DNA of 64,000 nt from the NCBI GenBank assembly GCA_941918925.1, contig OW799234.1:73407043-73471042 (forward strand). The letters run 5' to 3'. Source of the DNA: Phyto melanocephala. Lineage: Eukaryota > Arthropoda > Insecta > Diptera > Rhinophoridae. A model generated the notes under the pieces. That model did not search any database. It was not told the DNA's origin and was given only the letters and a program-made list of their open reading frames with translations. Positions 25,157 to 36,858 of the stretch are shown here, piece after piece (positions within the stretch are counted from its first letter, which is position 1; each line of letters starts with the position of its first letter). A program made the position numbers and the translations under genes.

Positions 25157-25387
25157 CTTTAATAAGGTTAAAATTTTCTGTGATAAATCATAATCAAAAT
25201 TTGAATACTTTGAACCGCTCATGTCGTATATAAACACTAGACCAGCCTTTTGTGTTTCTGTATTCTGTAGAGCACAATCCAACTGATAAACGATGCCCTG
25301 CAATGTCGTCGTATGTGTCACACTTAAGGGAATATGTTTATTAGCGGTGAATAGCGCTATAGCAGCACCACTGGAATCACGAGCAGA
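25157..25387 (-). CDS. Ptpmeg2: Ptpmeg2 exon encoding the first half of the CRAL-TRIO lipid-binding fold
   Basis: Exon of 231 bp (77 codons), acceptor ATTTATTTTAG, donor GTAAGT. Residues SARDSSGAAIALFTA, LQGIVYQLDCAL and GLVFIYDMSGSKYSNFDYD correspond to the strand-helix-strand part of the Sec14 fold of PTPN9. It ends at LTLLK; in relatives the next residues are G-A-F-P-x-R, not seen nearby. Confidence 0.92.
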
Positions 25388-28300
25388 CTAAAATAAATCA
25401 TTTAAGAAAAGCAAAAGATTTTAACGAGTAAGAAAAACACAAAAACTTGAAATTCATACCAATATTGTGAATTTTCCAGTTTGCAGTTCTGACCGCAGTG
25501 GTTCTATATCTGGATCTATATTATAGAGACCTTCTTTGAGGCGTATTTGTTCATGTTGTTCATAGAGCGAAACAGCACGTGGTACATCAAATTTACGTGC
25601 ATAGAGGAACTTGACTGCAGTTGTCTGTGAAATATTACGTCTAGGGGCACAGGATGAACCAATATTGTTGCAGAGATCAATAAATTGTTTAACAGCCTGA
25701 AAAGAATTGAATCAAAATTTTCAATTATTGCAGATTTTAAAATATATACAACTTAACCCATTATTTAAAAAAATATTTATATCAAATCAAAACTATTAAG
25801 AATAATTTTTTATAGCATTAATAAGATTTATCGTGTTGAATCAGAGGTCTGATACGCTGTTTATTAATGACATTAAATCTTTATTAATGATATTAAATGA
25901 TTATTAATTTTCTTATGTAGTATATTATCATGTCACTTTGAATTCGTTTACAATAAAAAAAATTTGGTTGTTTTTTAAATAATGTCTGCTTTTATTATTT
26001 TTTTTTTTATTTTTGTTTAACTCATAAAATATTGACTAATTTTTTGTTATTGGCTGTGTAAAAATTAATTTGTTATTGTAGTTGTAGCTGCATTAAAACA
26101 ATTAATTTAATTGACTCAAATGTAAACATGTCACTGCGTTAATACTTAATCATATAAAAAGCACGATTTTTCTATATGCTTGAATCTAAAACATAGTTTT
26201 TGTACCCTCCAAGACCATAATTGGTTAAAGACAATATAAATAAGTTGTTTAGGTTACAAGTAACACCGTCAAATATTTATCTAATATTTAACATAGTACG
26301 CAAAAAATTATGTTTGCGAATACAATTTTATTTTTTTCTCGCGTTTTTTGAATTATGCTCTGAATTAAACAAGATAAAAGTTGCGAGACAAATTCTATTT
26401 AGGGTTTTTATAGTTTTTCATTCTTTTCGCAAATAAAATAAATATTTTTTTTATTTAATTCGTTTGCAATACAAATTTTATTTTTAAAATTTGCCGTTTT
26501 TCATTCCTCTCACAAATACTAAATGAAATTGTTGGAAAATTAAAAAAAAAATTAAAGTCTTTAAAATATTTTCTTTAATTCCTAAAATGGTGAAATTGTC
26601 CCCATTAACACAACAAAAATAATAAACTACAATGGCAACGCTGCTAACTTTTCTTCAAGGAAAATAAAAATTCTATTTGTGAATCGATTTTTTTTTAATA
26701 TTTCGATTATGTTCTTTGAATGAATGATTCTTGTAAAGCACGTGGCCAAGTTCAAACTGATTTGACAAATAATATGTATGTATTGGTAATATTTGGTTTT
26801 GCTTAACACAGCAACGTATCAAACTCAAACCATCAAATTTCATTTCAAAACTGTTTTTAAAAGGAAAGAACCTGTGACTAATTTGGTCGCAAAATATTTT
26901 TAATGTTTACAAATTATTTTTTTTTTTTTAGAAATATGATTTTTTCTCATCTTTGTCGCTGTATTCCTTGGATTTAACCTGCTATAAAGCAGGCAAACCA
27001 CGGTATACTTCAATAAATTCAAGTATAATTTTTTTCCTCCATCATTTACTTAACCAAAAAATTTTTACCGTACGGTGTTGTCGCTGCGAAAACTTAATAA
27101 AAATGCCATTTGACGTTTTTCGCAGCAACACATCAAACTCGCTTCAAATTGTTTTGATTTTCGTCAAACTCACATAAACATATACGTGTGAGATTTTTTT
27201 CACTAACACAGTAAAAAAAAACTGAGTTTGACAAATCAGTTTGATACGTGCTTAAGGAATTTTAAATTTAAATTGTGGAGAGAAATTTATTTTAAATTTT
27301 TTTTAAATTTAATTTGTCTCGCAAATTTTATTTTTAAAATTCAGAAAACAAAAAGAATTATTCGTCACAATGTGGAAAATTTAATTCATTCGAATTAATA
27401 TCATTCACAAAAAAAATCTATTCGAATGATTTGCGTACTATGATATTTAATAAAATATAAACATTATTGGTCTTAGCGACATTATGTCTGTGGTAAACAT
27501 TCTTACGTCTACACTGCCAAGACGAATAAAATGAAATTTATTTGATAAGTTTATGACTTATAATTGCTATTTGGTATTGAAAATCGGCTAGATAGTTGTA
27601 GGACAAAATATAACAAGTAACAGTGCTATATTCGGCCGTGCCGAATCTTATATACCCTTCACAACGTGTAGTCATGCAATAACAATTGTTTGTATCACCT
27701 TTCATCCCATATAAAATACGTGGATACGTACACGTTAGAATAAATGTGACATCGAATCCCAGCTGAACCAAAAAAATTTTATTTTATTTTATTTAATATA
27801 TTATTTATATTTTATTATTTTTTTTTATATTTTTTTTAAATTTTTTTAAAAATTTTTTTTTGAAAAATTTTATAAAAATTTTTTTTTAAATTTTTTTTTA
27901 ACTTTTTTTTTGTAATTTTTTTTGATTATTTTTTTCTTATTTTTAATATTTTTTTTTTTGTTTGGTATGTTTTTCACATGTATGTATGTATGTATGTTGT
28001 TGTTGTAATTGTGAAAAAAAACGAGGTGGTCGTGGTTTTTTGCTCATATCTCAGAAATTTATGGGGCGATTGTGCTGAATTTCAATAGCGATTCATTCCT
28101 GGATATTTCCAAGAGATTGATACCATATACAGATCTGAGGAACATATAGTTGCTTCTAAAAGTTGATTTCAACCAACACACGGACAGACGGGCAGACGGA
28201 CAGACGGTCAGGGCTTAATTGACTCCTCTATTCATAAGCTTTCAGAAAATATATACTTTATGGGGTCGGAAATGAAAATTGTAGAAATTACAAACGGAAT

Positions 28301-31300
28301 GACAAAGCTATATATACCCTTGTGCACCACAGGTGAAGGGTATAAAAAGGGTCATGTAAATTTCTTAATTTTTATACCCTTCACACGACAGAGTGAATTC
28401 ATTTCCGACCCAATAAAGTATATATGTGACAGCGCATAGAGAAAGGGACCTAAGGGTAAAAACAGGTTTTGTTCAGGAGTGCCATTTTAAAGATTAAATG
28501 ATTTTTCTATTTTTTTAAATTGTTCATAAGGAAAAAAATAAATTTTTTGTAGTTTCGTAAAATCAAGTTATTTTGTTAATTGAGTAGGGAAAAATATGAA
28601 AATAAATAAATTTTACCGTTAGGTCCCTTTCTATTTGCGTTTAGAATCGTCGACTTCACTTTTATAAAACGCGCATATCTCTAGGAGGGAACACTTTTGG
28701 GGCATGGGATCGATATTATACACGAAAAAAATTTTTTTCAATAGTTTTTGTGGTTAATTTTGCCTTCTTTAGTTATAGAACTTTTATTTCTATTTTCCTT
28801 TTTTTGTTCTTATGAAATTTTAATATAAAAATTCACAACAATTTTTTAGCTGAGGTCATTTTATACATAAAATAAATATTTACGTTTTATAACAATTAAA
28901 TTATTCTGGGAATTGCTAAGGTTTTTATTTTTAATCAATTTTATAAATAATATATTTTACAGGCAACAAAAAGTATTTTTAAAAAGTCTGTAAATTTCTT
29001 GGAAATTTATTTATGTAAAAATATTATTTATTAAAAATATACATATTTATTAACACATGAAATGAGGTTGACAGATAGATGATGACTTTTTAATTGCCTC
29101 ACTTGCGATTAATGGGGGGAAAAAAACTTTACATTGTATACACTTTACATGTTTTACTAACGGTTATAAATTACCGCAACTACACCGAAACAAAGCAAGA
29201 CTATCACACAAATATTTGTTTAATCTTTAAGATTGGCATGAGAATATGACAGAAAACATATATTTTAATAGTATTTGTCACACATATTTCATACACATTT
29301 GCACCATGAAAGACGACTTATTGTATAAAGCTTTAGAAAAATATTAACAATTTTTTATTTCACAATGAAGAGACAAAACATATGGCAAAACAAAGAAGAG
29401 AAAAGTGTGTTTTTAGTATCAGAGAAAGAAAATATCTTGTCCATTTATCGCAGAAATAAATATACGGGTTAAACCATCTTAAATCAACTTGAAAAATTGC
29501 TGTTTTTGATATCATGGCATTGATATTGCAAATTGGCTTAATTTGAGTAGGGGTAAAGTATATCATAGAAGTCAGAAAAATATGAAGTTTGAGGTCACTA
29601 ACTCAGTTGCATCCGAAATCATGAAGTCTTGAAAATCGGGAAAACCCATAAAGAGGTTATCAGATTGTCTTTAATTTAATATACACTATGATTTTTTTTG
29701 GAAAGGTCAAAGGTTTATTTTCGTGACTTTTAGGTCGAAAACAACCTTTTTAAAAATTAAAAAAAAAGATGCATGTTTAAGACGGCTTCCTTCTCTCTAG
29801 TTGTGACAAATTTCACAGTGGGACAATTTTGGGATTAAAAATTATATACGCTTTGGTTGATTTGATTTGAAATTATCCATACATAAAAATCATTAGTTCT
29901 TTATGTTATAAAATAAAAAGTTGGCTTACGCCGCACTCAGGGATATTTTTAAATCCTTCGCTCATAGTGACATGTGTAGGTTTGTCATTGGGTTTGTAAT
30001 TTATTAATTTGTATTTCTTTGTAAATAAAAGCAAAGAATTCAGCCATATTAAGAAAAATCTCCCGTTATAGTTTATTGCTTTAAATTGACATTTCCAGCT
30101 TAAAACGATACAGTACTGCTAACTACTTAGTTTTATACTTAAATCTAGCGATTTTTAGATAAACTGCTTAGTTTTGTACTTGAATATAGCGATTTTGAGT
30201 TACTTTTGGTTCAATTTGTAGAAAAGGCAACATTGAAAATAAACAAAACAAAAAAAAATATCAAAAAACCTGGGGTCGAATCGTCACATCCGTGATCGTA
30301 TCGGCAATCGTACGAAAATTGATTACGTCCTACGATTAACGTATGAACTGAATGGCATCATCACATACGATTGTATACGGATCGTAATTATTTGTTGAGT
30401 TCACTTTCGAAAAAGTTTGAAACTGTTGTACAGTTTAATCGACTCATAAAATTCGAAAGCAAACCTGTGGTTATTTTGCCAAAACCTTTTATCAATTGAA
30501 AAGGCCTAATTGTTTCCAGCTTTGGCAAATTTAATAAGAACTTTGCTTATTGGTTGTGCGAATGACATGGTTTAGAATGAACCAAACGGCTTCTGAGATT
30601 TGACAGGAAGCGGCTGAAAGACATTATGGATGAACAGACTAGTCACTGTGGTTTTTGCAATCATTTAGGAGATTCTACTTATGTAGAAGTCGCCTTGATG
30701 AAGAGGAGCAGTAAACTATATATCACTTTGTGTGTCACTGTCCAGCGCTGGAGAACATCCAAAGGAATATTTTTTGGGTCTTAGTCTTGCTGAAGACTGA
30801 GTATAGGACAGTCTGGGTGGTTCCCTGGACCAGTCCAGAATTGGGAAACTTGTGTTATCTAGGACGAATTTCCGTAAAACGCTTGACGAACCAGACAATG
30901 GCCTATATTTTTTTCAATCTTTCCTTCTACTCTTTTCTATTTTATCTTTTTCTTAATCTCTTTCAGGTATTACAAAGGGATTCATATGATGGACCCAAGT
31001 GAACTCGACTACAGCTGCCTGCTCTGCCTATCTGGCTTATTAATAATAAAATAAGTTTTTTTTAGAATTGAATTCATGATTTTACTGAAAAGAAAAACGG
31101 AATTTTTAAAAATTTCAATTTTTCTTTCTTGAAAATACAGTAATTTTAGGTAAATTAATTCTTTATGTAAACAGATTTTTAAAGATATTGTTTAGAGAAA
31201 ATCTTTGGAAGATCTATTTTACTAAAAGCCAAAAAAGATTAGTTTAAATAATTATTATTAATTTTGAACTGCCAGATTTTATGTGAACAATGAATGGATA

Positions 31301-31641
31301 ACAAATGTTTTAGTGCATATTTTGATTTTGGAATATTTCATCGTTTATTATATTAGTGTTGGTTTGATCGACACGTTTTAATTTGCAATTTTAACGCCGG
31401 TAGTAAACACAAATTGATTTTTTTTGTATTTCTTTTTATTAAAATTAACCGGTTGATAATTGATTTATTTGTTTTCATTTAAAAATTATTGAAATTATTT
31501 CATAAAGAATTGAAATAAAATTGTAGTATGTACATGAGTTTGTGTTTAAGAAACATTCAATTTTTATTTATTACAGAAACACAAAAAACCAACCTGTTTG
31601 TATTGCTCTATGCTGGAATTGCACAATATTACTTGAATCAT
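25157..31641 (-). CDS. Ptpmeg2: PTPN9/MEG2-type protein tyrosine phosphatase, N-terminal CRAL-TRIO exons (partial gene)
   Basis: Three minus-strand exons join in frame: 31641-31594 (16 codons, MIQVILCNSSIEQYKQ), 25696-25460 (79 codons) and 25387-25157 (77 codons), all phase 0. Introns are 5.9 kb and 72 bp, with GT/AG ends (CAG|GTTGG, TTG|GTATGA, AAG|GTAAGT). The product matches the N-terminal CRAL-TRIO/Sec14 region of PTPN9: an AVKFLYARKFDVPRA helix, PLRSELQTGKFTIL, and AGLVFIYDMSGSKYSNFDYD, close to the human order AVKFLMARKFDV / PLRSEILSGKFTIL / GLVFIYDMCGSNYANFE. In this family the lipid-binding domain targets a tyrosine phosphatase to secretory vesicle membranes. The rest of the Sec14 domain and the HCxxGxxR phosphatase domain were not found at lower coordinates, so the next intron probably runs off the left edge. 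The ATG choice is supported by an in-frame TAA 33 bp upstream; an exon beginning farther upstream cannot be excluded. The big intron carries a DINE copy, a MITE and LINE debris. Confidence 0.9.
25460..25696 (-). CDS. Ptpmeg2: Ptpmeg2 exon encoding the CRAL-TRIO N-terminal helices
   Basis: Exon of 237 bp (79 codons) bounded by an acceptor TTCTTTTCAG and donor GTATGA. It encodes the CRAL-TRIO-N helices (VKQFIDLCNN, TAVKFLYARKFDVPRAV, LYEQHEQIRLKEGL) and ends with PLRSELQTGKFTIL, which leads into the first strand of the lipid-binding fold. Confidence 0.92.
26807..27251. mobile_element. Possible piggyBac-type MITE in the Ptpmeg2 intron
   Basis: Flanked by TTAA on both sides (26803-26806, 27252-27255). 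Inverted ends share CGTATCAAACT (left CACAGCAACGTATCAAACT, right RC GCACGTATCAAACT). Repeated TCAAACTCxC motifs occur inside. TTAA is frequent in such AT-rich DNA, so the call is tentative. Confidence 0.4.
27613..28346 (-). repeat. DINE-1-like element in the Ptpmeg2 intron
   Basis: Complete architecture: hairpin ATTCGGCCGTGCCGAAT at 27630-27646, TTCACAACGTGTAGTCATGC, T-rich core, TATGTATGTATGTTGTTG, CTCATATCTCAG, CATAAGCTTTCAGAAAATAT, TTTATGGGGTCGGAAATG and GGTGAAGGGTATAA. Confidence 0.88.
28371..28430 (+). repeat. DINE-1-like fragment
   Basis: TTTATACCCTTCACACGACA followed by TTCATTTCCGACCCAATAAA: the 5' 60 bp of the family in the opposite orientation to the copy ending 25 bp before it. Confidence 0.7.
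28433..28640. mobile_element. Short inverted-repeat MITE
   Basis: AGAGAAAGGGACCTAAGGGT at the left and, inverted, ATAGAAAGGGACCTAACGGT at the right, continuing into TAAAA, around an AT-rich middle of about 160 bp. Target duplication not clear. Confidence 0.65.
28645..30120. other. Ptpmeg2 intron, unassigned part
   Basis: AT-rich with no repeat recognised except a possible DINE scrap at about 29965-30005 (GTGTAGGTTTGTCATTGGGT). Confidence 0.5.
30121..30200. repeat. Two-unit tandem repeat of about 40 bp
   Basis: Units AACTACTTAGTTTTATACTT... and AAACTGCTTAGTTTTGTACT..., each ending in TAGCGATTTT, follow each other directly with a few substitutions. Confidence 0.7.
30560..31050 (+). pseudogene. 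Jockey/R1-type LINE 3' end
   Basis: A plus-strand reading frame contains TIYHFVCHCPALENIQRNIF, preceded by a cysteine-containing CGFCNHLG / RSRLDEEE segment. That is the CxxC...H...CPAL zinc-knuckle-like C-terminus of Jockey/R1 group ORF2 proteins after the RNase H-like part. It ends with GGCTTATTAATAATAAAATA, a plausible 3' tail. Frames shift; only the last few hundred bases remain, as is usual for 5'-truncated LINEs. It lies in the 5.9-kb Ptpmeg2 intron, opposite to the gene. Confidence 0.6.
31594..31641 (-). CDS. Ptpmeg2: Ptpmeg2 first recognised coding exon
   Basis: Sixteen codons from ATG (31641-31639) to a CAG|GTTGG donor at 31594/31593, in phase with the CRAL-TRIO exon 5.9 kb away. 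Eight more codons (FDVVKHIK and others) are open upstream before an in-frame TAA, so the exon could start slightly earlier if spliced. This part is poorly conserved in the family; the assignment rests on strand, phase, splice donor and position. Confidence 0.6.
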
Positions 31642-31849
31642 TTTGATGTGTTTAACAACGTCGAAGCACTTGTTTTAAAAATTTTTTTATAATATTTTTT
31701 CCAATTTCTATTTTTTTAACTTAACATGTGCCGTTTAAGTTTTCCATAAATAATATTTAATTCTTTTTTAGTCTTTTTTAACTACAAATATCTTTTGTTC
31801 GATTAGTGGTAGAGAGAATAATAATGTTCGACTTTCTTACTAAACCCGT

Positions 31850-31905
31850 TCGCATTTGATTCATGACTGAAACTGAAATTGAAACTTCACACTTTCAAAC
31901 GAAGG
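31850..31905 (-). promoter_or_regulatory. Candidate TATA-less core promoter for the Ptpmeg2 isoform
   Basis: On the minus strand there are two overlapping initiator matches, TCAGTT and TCAGTC, with +1 near 31874 and 31868, followed at about +17 by CGAACGG, which resembles part of the MTE core motif. No TATA box is seen about 30 bp upstream; a GAGCGACAATGTCGTCGC near-palindrome lies there instead. The position is 227-233 bp upstream of the first ATG with no need for an intron. This is inference from motif and position only. Confidence 0.4.
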
Positions 31906-32855
31906 GCGACGACATTGTCGCTCTTTTGTTTTTGTGGTTAAGGGTTGCCATATTAAGTAATTTGCAAATAACCTTTTATACAAATTTTGAAAACATTTGA
32001 AAAGCTAAGCTTTCGATTTACTCGTAAGTAAGCAAAATATTGTCTAACTAGGGACTAGGGACAAATTTTGAAGGTAACATTTCTCTTATATACAAATCAA
32101 GTCTGACGATATTGGTTCACTAAAATTTCCGAAATCCTCTAACACTAGTTGGATTTGATTGGAGGAAGAGCCATAATATTAATTGAATTTAAGCTGAGTA
32201 TAGATCACTCTTTAATAACAGTTTCCTTACTCGACCTGAAATCCGTGAGAATCGAACTAAAGGGGCGACACCTTACTCTCATACAAAAGAAATACATTAT
32301 TTGATTTATTAAGAGTTATAATGAATTTTAAACTTTGCAAGAGCCTATTTAATTATAACAGCCTCATGACAGCTAAAATTCTACAAAATCGGAACAGGGT
32401 TAAAAGGCTCCTCCTTAGCAATAAAAACGACTAATATGTAACATTTAAAGCATTATGACCGTCAAAGGCTTGATTCACTTAAATAATAGCTGTAACAGGA
32501 TCGGAGCAGAGGGAAAGAGGGTTTTGTATGGTTAGTTCTAACTTGAGAAATACGTGACTGTTCTGAATTCCGTGTGAAATCAAATTGTCTGAAATTATCA
32601 TTGCACTGCCGTTGTTTATAACAATTTTGGTGGCAGCTGGTAACTAGAACTGCACGGCTGTCAAAATATTTGGATTTTTCAATTGAAATTGACAGCTGTC
32701 AGTTGCTATATGTAATACCATTTTTGGCAACTGGCAAGGGAACTGAGATACGATTGCTATCGATAATCAAACCATTAATTCCACTCGAAACTTATACCAG
32801 GGGGAGTAGTGTACTTTTGAGCACAATAGGTGGCGCTGTTGTTCAAATATAATAT
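31906..32855. other. Unassigned DNA upstream of the candidate promoter
   Basis: No coding signal; it could include Ptpmeg2 upstream regulatory DNA. A GACAGCTGTCA palindrome lies near 32690. Confidence 0.45.
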
Positions 32856-32857
32856 TA

Positions 32858-33928
32858 GGTGTGTTTCTTAGAGACATATAACTTTGTTTGAATAACAAAA
32901 TGTATTTAAATACTTTCTGGCTTATGGCCTCTGCGACTGTGCCTTATGAATACCATCCTATCGGTTCATGCGCTACTTTTAAAAACTTAACCGTTCTTAC
33001 ATCATCAATAGTACGTCGAGCTTTGACTTTTAAATGATAATTCGGTATACCAGCATATACCAGAGATTTGACATATCCCACAAAAAGTATTTCCAAGATG
33101 TGAAATAACACGTACGAGGTGGCCAACTCACAGGTCCATTTCTAGAGATAATTCGGTTATCGAACGTTTGGTTCAACAAAGTAATGGTTTCATGAGCTGT
33201 ATGGCATGTTTCGCCGTCTTGTTGGAACCAGTTCTCAACTATGATTCGCAATAAATAACACATCATTAGTCTTTTCGCAGGGTTCGAATTTTAACACAAC
33301 TGGGCCGATGACACCTTCCACATGTAAACCGCATCAAACAGTGATTTTTGCGGAATGTAATTGTCATGAGGATTGAGCTCTATCTAAAAAAAACAATTCT
33401 TCTTGTTTATATACCCGTCAAGCCATGACTGAACTTTATCTCTCAAGATGATTTGACTATAAAAATCTGGTTCAACTTTTAGTTGATTCTCAGCCCATTC
33501 ACCGAAACACACGGCGCAAATTAATGGACCACTGAAGTAATTTTTGCAACAGTTGGGGCTGTCGTATACCGAGACCTTTTAACAAAAATATCCAAGTAGT
33601 GGATGTGTCGAGTTGTTGAGATTGCCCTCGGATTGATCTCTGTCACACTCATGTCTATAGTGGCGATGGCATCTTTTGTACCCACGATACGGGCTCAATT
33701 TGGTTGAATATTATGAATAAGAGAAAATGTGGTCATGAGGAAACTTGACGAAGTTTGGCGAACAGAGCGCAAAATTTGGAAACAAATTTGCATGATTTGT
33801 AAACATTTCTATGGTGTATTGCCAAAGTATATTGAAGGAAAAAATCGAACACTCTTTATTAGTACAAGTATGACAGCCAGCTTTACAGTAATCTTTATGG
33901 GAAGTTCTATGCGTCTAAAGAAACACCT
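32858..33928 (-). pseudogene. Mariner-like element, near full length, decayed
   Basis: Inverted ends GGTGTGTTTCTTAGAGACAT / RC AGGTGTTTCTTTAGACGCAT are flanked by TA (32856-32857, 33929-33930). Minus-strand reading gives ITVWCGLHVEGVIGP, WFQQDGETCHTAHETITLLN (catalytic D retained, G-E-T for G-A-T), FDNRIISRNGPVSWPPRTC and a KYFLWD block, in the order of a D37D/rosa-like mariner transposase. The N-terminal half is poorly recognisable. Stops and frameshifts show it is inactive. Confidence 0.85.
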
Positions 33929-33930
33929 TA

Positions 33931-34950
33931 TTTAAAAAAATATATTTGTTTTTCAGATTCAAAATAGATACAATACCAAAATGTGGCACGACAGCATTAG
34001 AACACTAGTTTTATTAAAATTATTTTGTGAAAACAGTATTGATGTTAAGCGAATAAAACCAAACACTTTTAAATATTTATTGTATTTTTAATTAAAAATT
34101 TTTCAATCTCTTAACTCTAAAAACTTAAATCAATTTTACATACAGCAACACTGCTGTCGTTGATTTTATTGTACGAGTATAAATAAGATCGTTGATTGAC
34201 TGTTGTTCGTCAGTCATCAAGTGAAAAAAATGTTTTCAAAACAAGCAAAAATACGAGAGCAAAATTCAAAAGAATTTTAAACAACAAATTTAATATGATT
34301 ATAACAAAGTCTAAACAAACGATTTGTTACTTTTTAAATGAAGACAAAAAAGTGTGAGTTATACGACAAATTGTCTACGAACGGATAAACTACTCTGTGG
34401 TGGGATTGAATAAGAGGATGTCAACGGTTGGGAAAAGACGAAAACTTAACTGAAGTGTTATTGAAGTTGTTGGTTTTATGATGAGTTGGGGAGCGGGTGT
34501 GCCTTGTATTTTATTTATCATGTTAAGCATAATTGAAATTCTTAGAAGACAATTAAAAAAGCTTTGCAGCCATAAAATCTACCGCCGTTAAGGCTAACAA
34601 CTACATGATCAATATATTGTCAGCAATTGTGAGTCAGTATGACGATTAATGTACAAAACAACACATTGTTTTTAAAAAGTTATAATAACCCTGCAGTTAA
34701 AGTAACTAGTATGAGGTTAGAAATATATATTTCTTCTAAACTCAGACTAGTAACACATCTGTCCTTCTTTTATACATCAAACTATAGATTTTAACATTAG
34801 GTTGCCATAGGACCCCAACTAGTTTAATTGTATACTGTTTTATACTAGTTTATATACTGGTTATTGTTAGAGAGTGGTGAGTGAGGGTACTCACCTCACA
34901 CATACTTTATTATTATAAACTTAACACAGCAATTCAAGCATCAAGAGCTT
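33931..34950. other. Unassigned DNA with possible transposon debris
   Basis: 34700-34815 resembles 38040-38115 (ATTTTAACATTAGGTTGYCA) and so may be another mariner end. 34200-34650 may hold a degraded Tc1-like frame (MMSWGAG). Confidence 0.4.
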
Positions 34951-35916
34951 TTTTTATACCCACCACCAAAAAAATGGTGTGGAGGTGTATTAATTTGGCT
35001 AAATCGGGATATTAGGAAGATATTTAAAGCTCGTAATGCAAGAGTGTGCTTCCAAATGGAATTGTGTCCAAACGCATTAGCGTAGAGTCATGAAGCTTTG
35101 AATATATATTTCCTGAGTAAAAGCAATATTTTTCCCTAAATGTTGTTTAAATCTATGCATTAGGAAAGGAGTTATAGATCAAAATGTACGAAAAATTATA
35201 CCGCACAGTGTATTTTTCGGTATATTTACAATTTAAAACCTGATAAATTTGACAAATTTAAATGTACGATTCTGAAATTTTGCAAACATTGCTTTTTGGT
35301 CAAAGGCTGTGATACGCCCATTCTTACGCCCACCTCCTATAAAACGCTTTATTTTAAATTCATATAATTTCTTTATGAGTAAAGAGTTTGGAATAATAAA
35401 TTAGCAGAAATAACTTTGACACGCCTACTACAACGCCCTCTTTTAAAGTTATCTACTGTAAGTGAAATTTAAAAGCTCATAAAATCGACCAATTTGGAGG
35501 TATCATGATGAAACTTGCTACAGATATCCTTTTAGTTAATGTTATTGTTATGCCAGAAAATGTAGGTGACACGCCCACTTTAACGCCTACCTCCTATATA
35601 AGGGTTTATCTTAAATTCATATAATTCCTCTATGGACAAAGTTTTTTGGAAGAATAAAGGTCTATATAGAAATATCTCAGTTTTATTTATTAGCAGCAAC
35701 TTATTTACACGCCTACTTTCATTGAAAGACTAAATTTACGAAAACATTTTAATATCATATCGAAGTTATTCAAAGATACATATTTTACTATAGAGATTTT
35801 TTCATAGCGATTACTGTTAATAACAAAATAATACATTTTGTGCTATAAAAGAACACAAAATTGGTAGTGGGTATATAAGATTCGGATCAGCCGAATATAG
35901 TGCTCTTACTTGTTTT
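34951..35916 (+). repeat. DINE-1-like element, variant subfamily (2)
   Basis: Starts TTTTATACCCACCACCAAAA and ends with GGATCAGCCGAATATAGTGC, then TCTTACTTGTTTT. The inside has repeated GACACGCCCACTTTAACGCC / CCTCCTATATAAGGGTTTAT segments about 250 bp apart. It matches 45863-47745 in the opposite orientation. Confidence 0.75.
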
Positions 35917-36117
35917 GTCTTAGCTGGGGGTGGTATCAGGCTCCTACGGTTTTGAATTTTAACGCTCTAACCTATTAACCATGGTTACAAATAGTTGTAT
36001 GACTGGTTAAAAACGTTACTAGTTAAACATTTAGCTAGAGGGGTGTCCTGACGAAGAAAAATGTAGGGATTTTGTTCAAGTTTTTCTGTGTGGGAAAGAG
36101 GTATAAAAAGCACATTG

Positions 36118-36858
36118 TTATACCCTTCACCTGTGGTGCACAAGGGTATATATAGCTTTGTCATTCCGTTTGTAATTTCTACAATTTTCATTTCCGACCC
36201 CATAAAGTATATATTTTCTGAAAGCTTATGAATAGAGGAGTCGATTAAGCCCTGACCGTCTGTCCGTCTGCCCGTGTGTTGGTTGAAATCAACTTTTAGA
36301 AGCAACTATATGTTCCTCAGATCTGTATATGGTATCAATCTCTTGGAAATATCCAGGAATGAATCGCTATTGAAATTCAGCACAATCGCCCGATAACTTT
36401 CTGAGATATGAGCAAAAAACCACGACCACCTCGTTTTTTTCACAATTACAACAACAACATACATACATACATACATGTAAAAAACATACCAAACAAAAAA
36501 AATTACAAAAAAAAAAAAATATTAAAAATAAGAAAAAAATAATAAAAAAAAACCACAAAAAAAAATTTAAAAAAAAATTTAAAAAAAAATTTAAAAAAAT
36601 TTTTTAAAAAAATTTTTTAAAAAAATTTAAAAAAAATATAAAAAAAAATAATAAAATATAAATAATATATTAAATAAAATAAAATAAAATTTTTTTGGCT
36701 CAGCTGGGATTCGATGCCACATTTATTCTAACGTGTACGTATGCACGTATTTTATATGGGATGAATGGTGATACAAACAATTGTTATTGCATGACTACAC
36801 GTTGTGAAGGGTATATAAGATTCGGCACGGCCGAATATAGCACTGTTACTTGTTTTTA
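36118..36858 (+). repeat. DINE-1-like element, full length
   Basis: TTATACCCTTCACCTGTGGT, CATTTCCGACCCCATAAAGT, CTGAGATATGAGC, an A/T-rich core with blocks of AAAAATTTTTTAAA, GTTGTGAAGGGTATATAAG and hairpin ATTCGGCACGGCCGAAT at 36818-36834. Confidence 0.88.

Noticed and set aside
34190..34690. Tc1-like transposase remnant
   Set aside because: Only a MMSWGAG-type motif fits; terminal repeats and catalytic boxes could not be found.
36367..36558. Phenylalanine-rich hydrophobic frame as a membrane protein
   Set aside because: It is a reading of the A-rich DINE core plus microsatellite.
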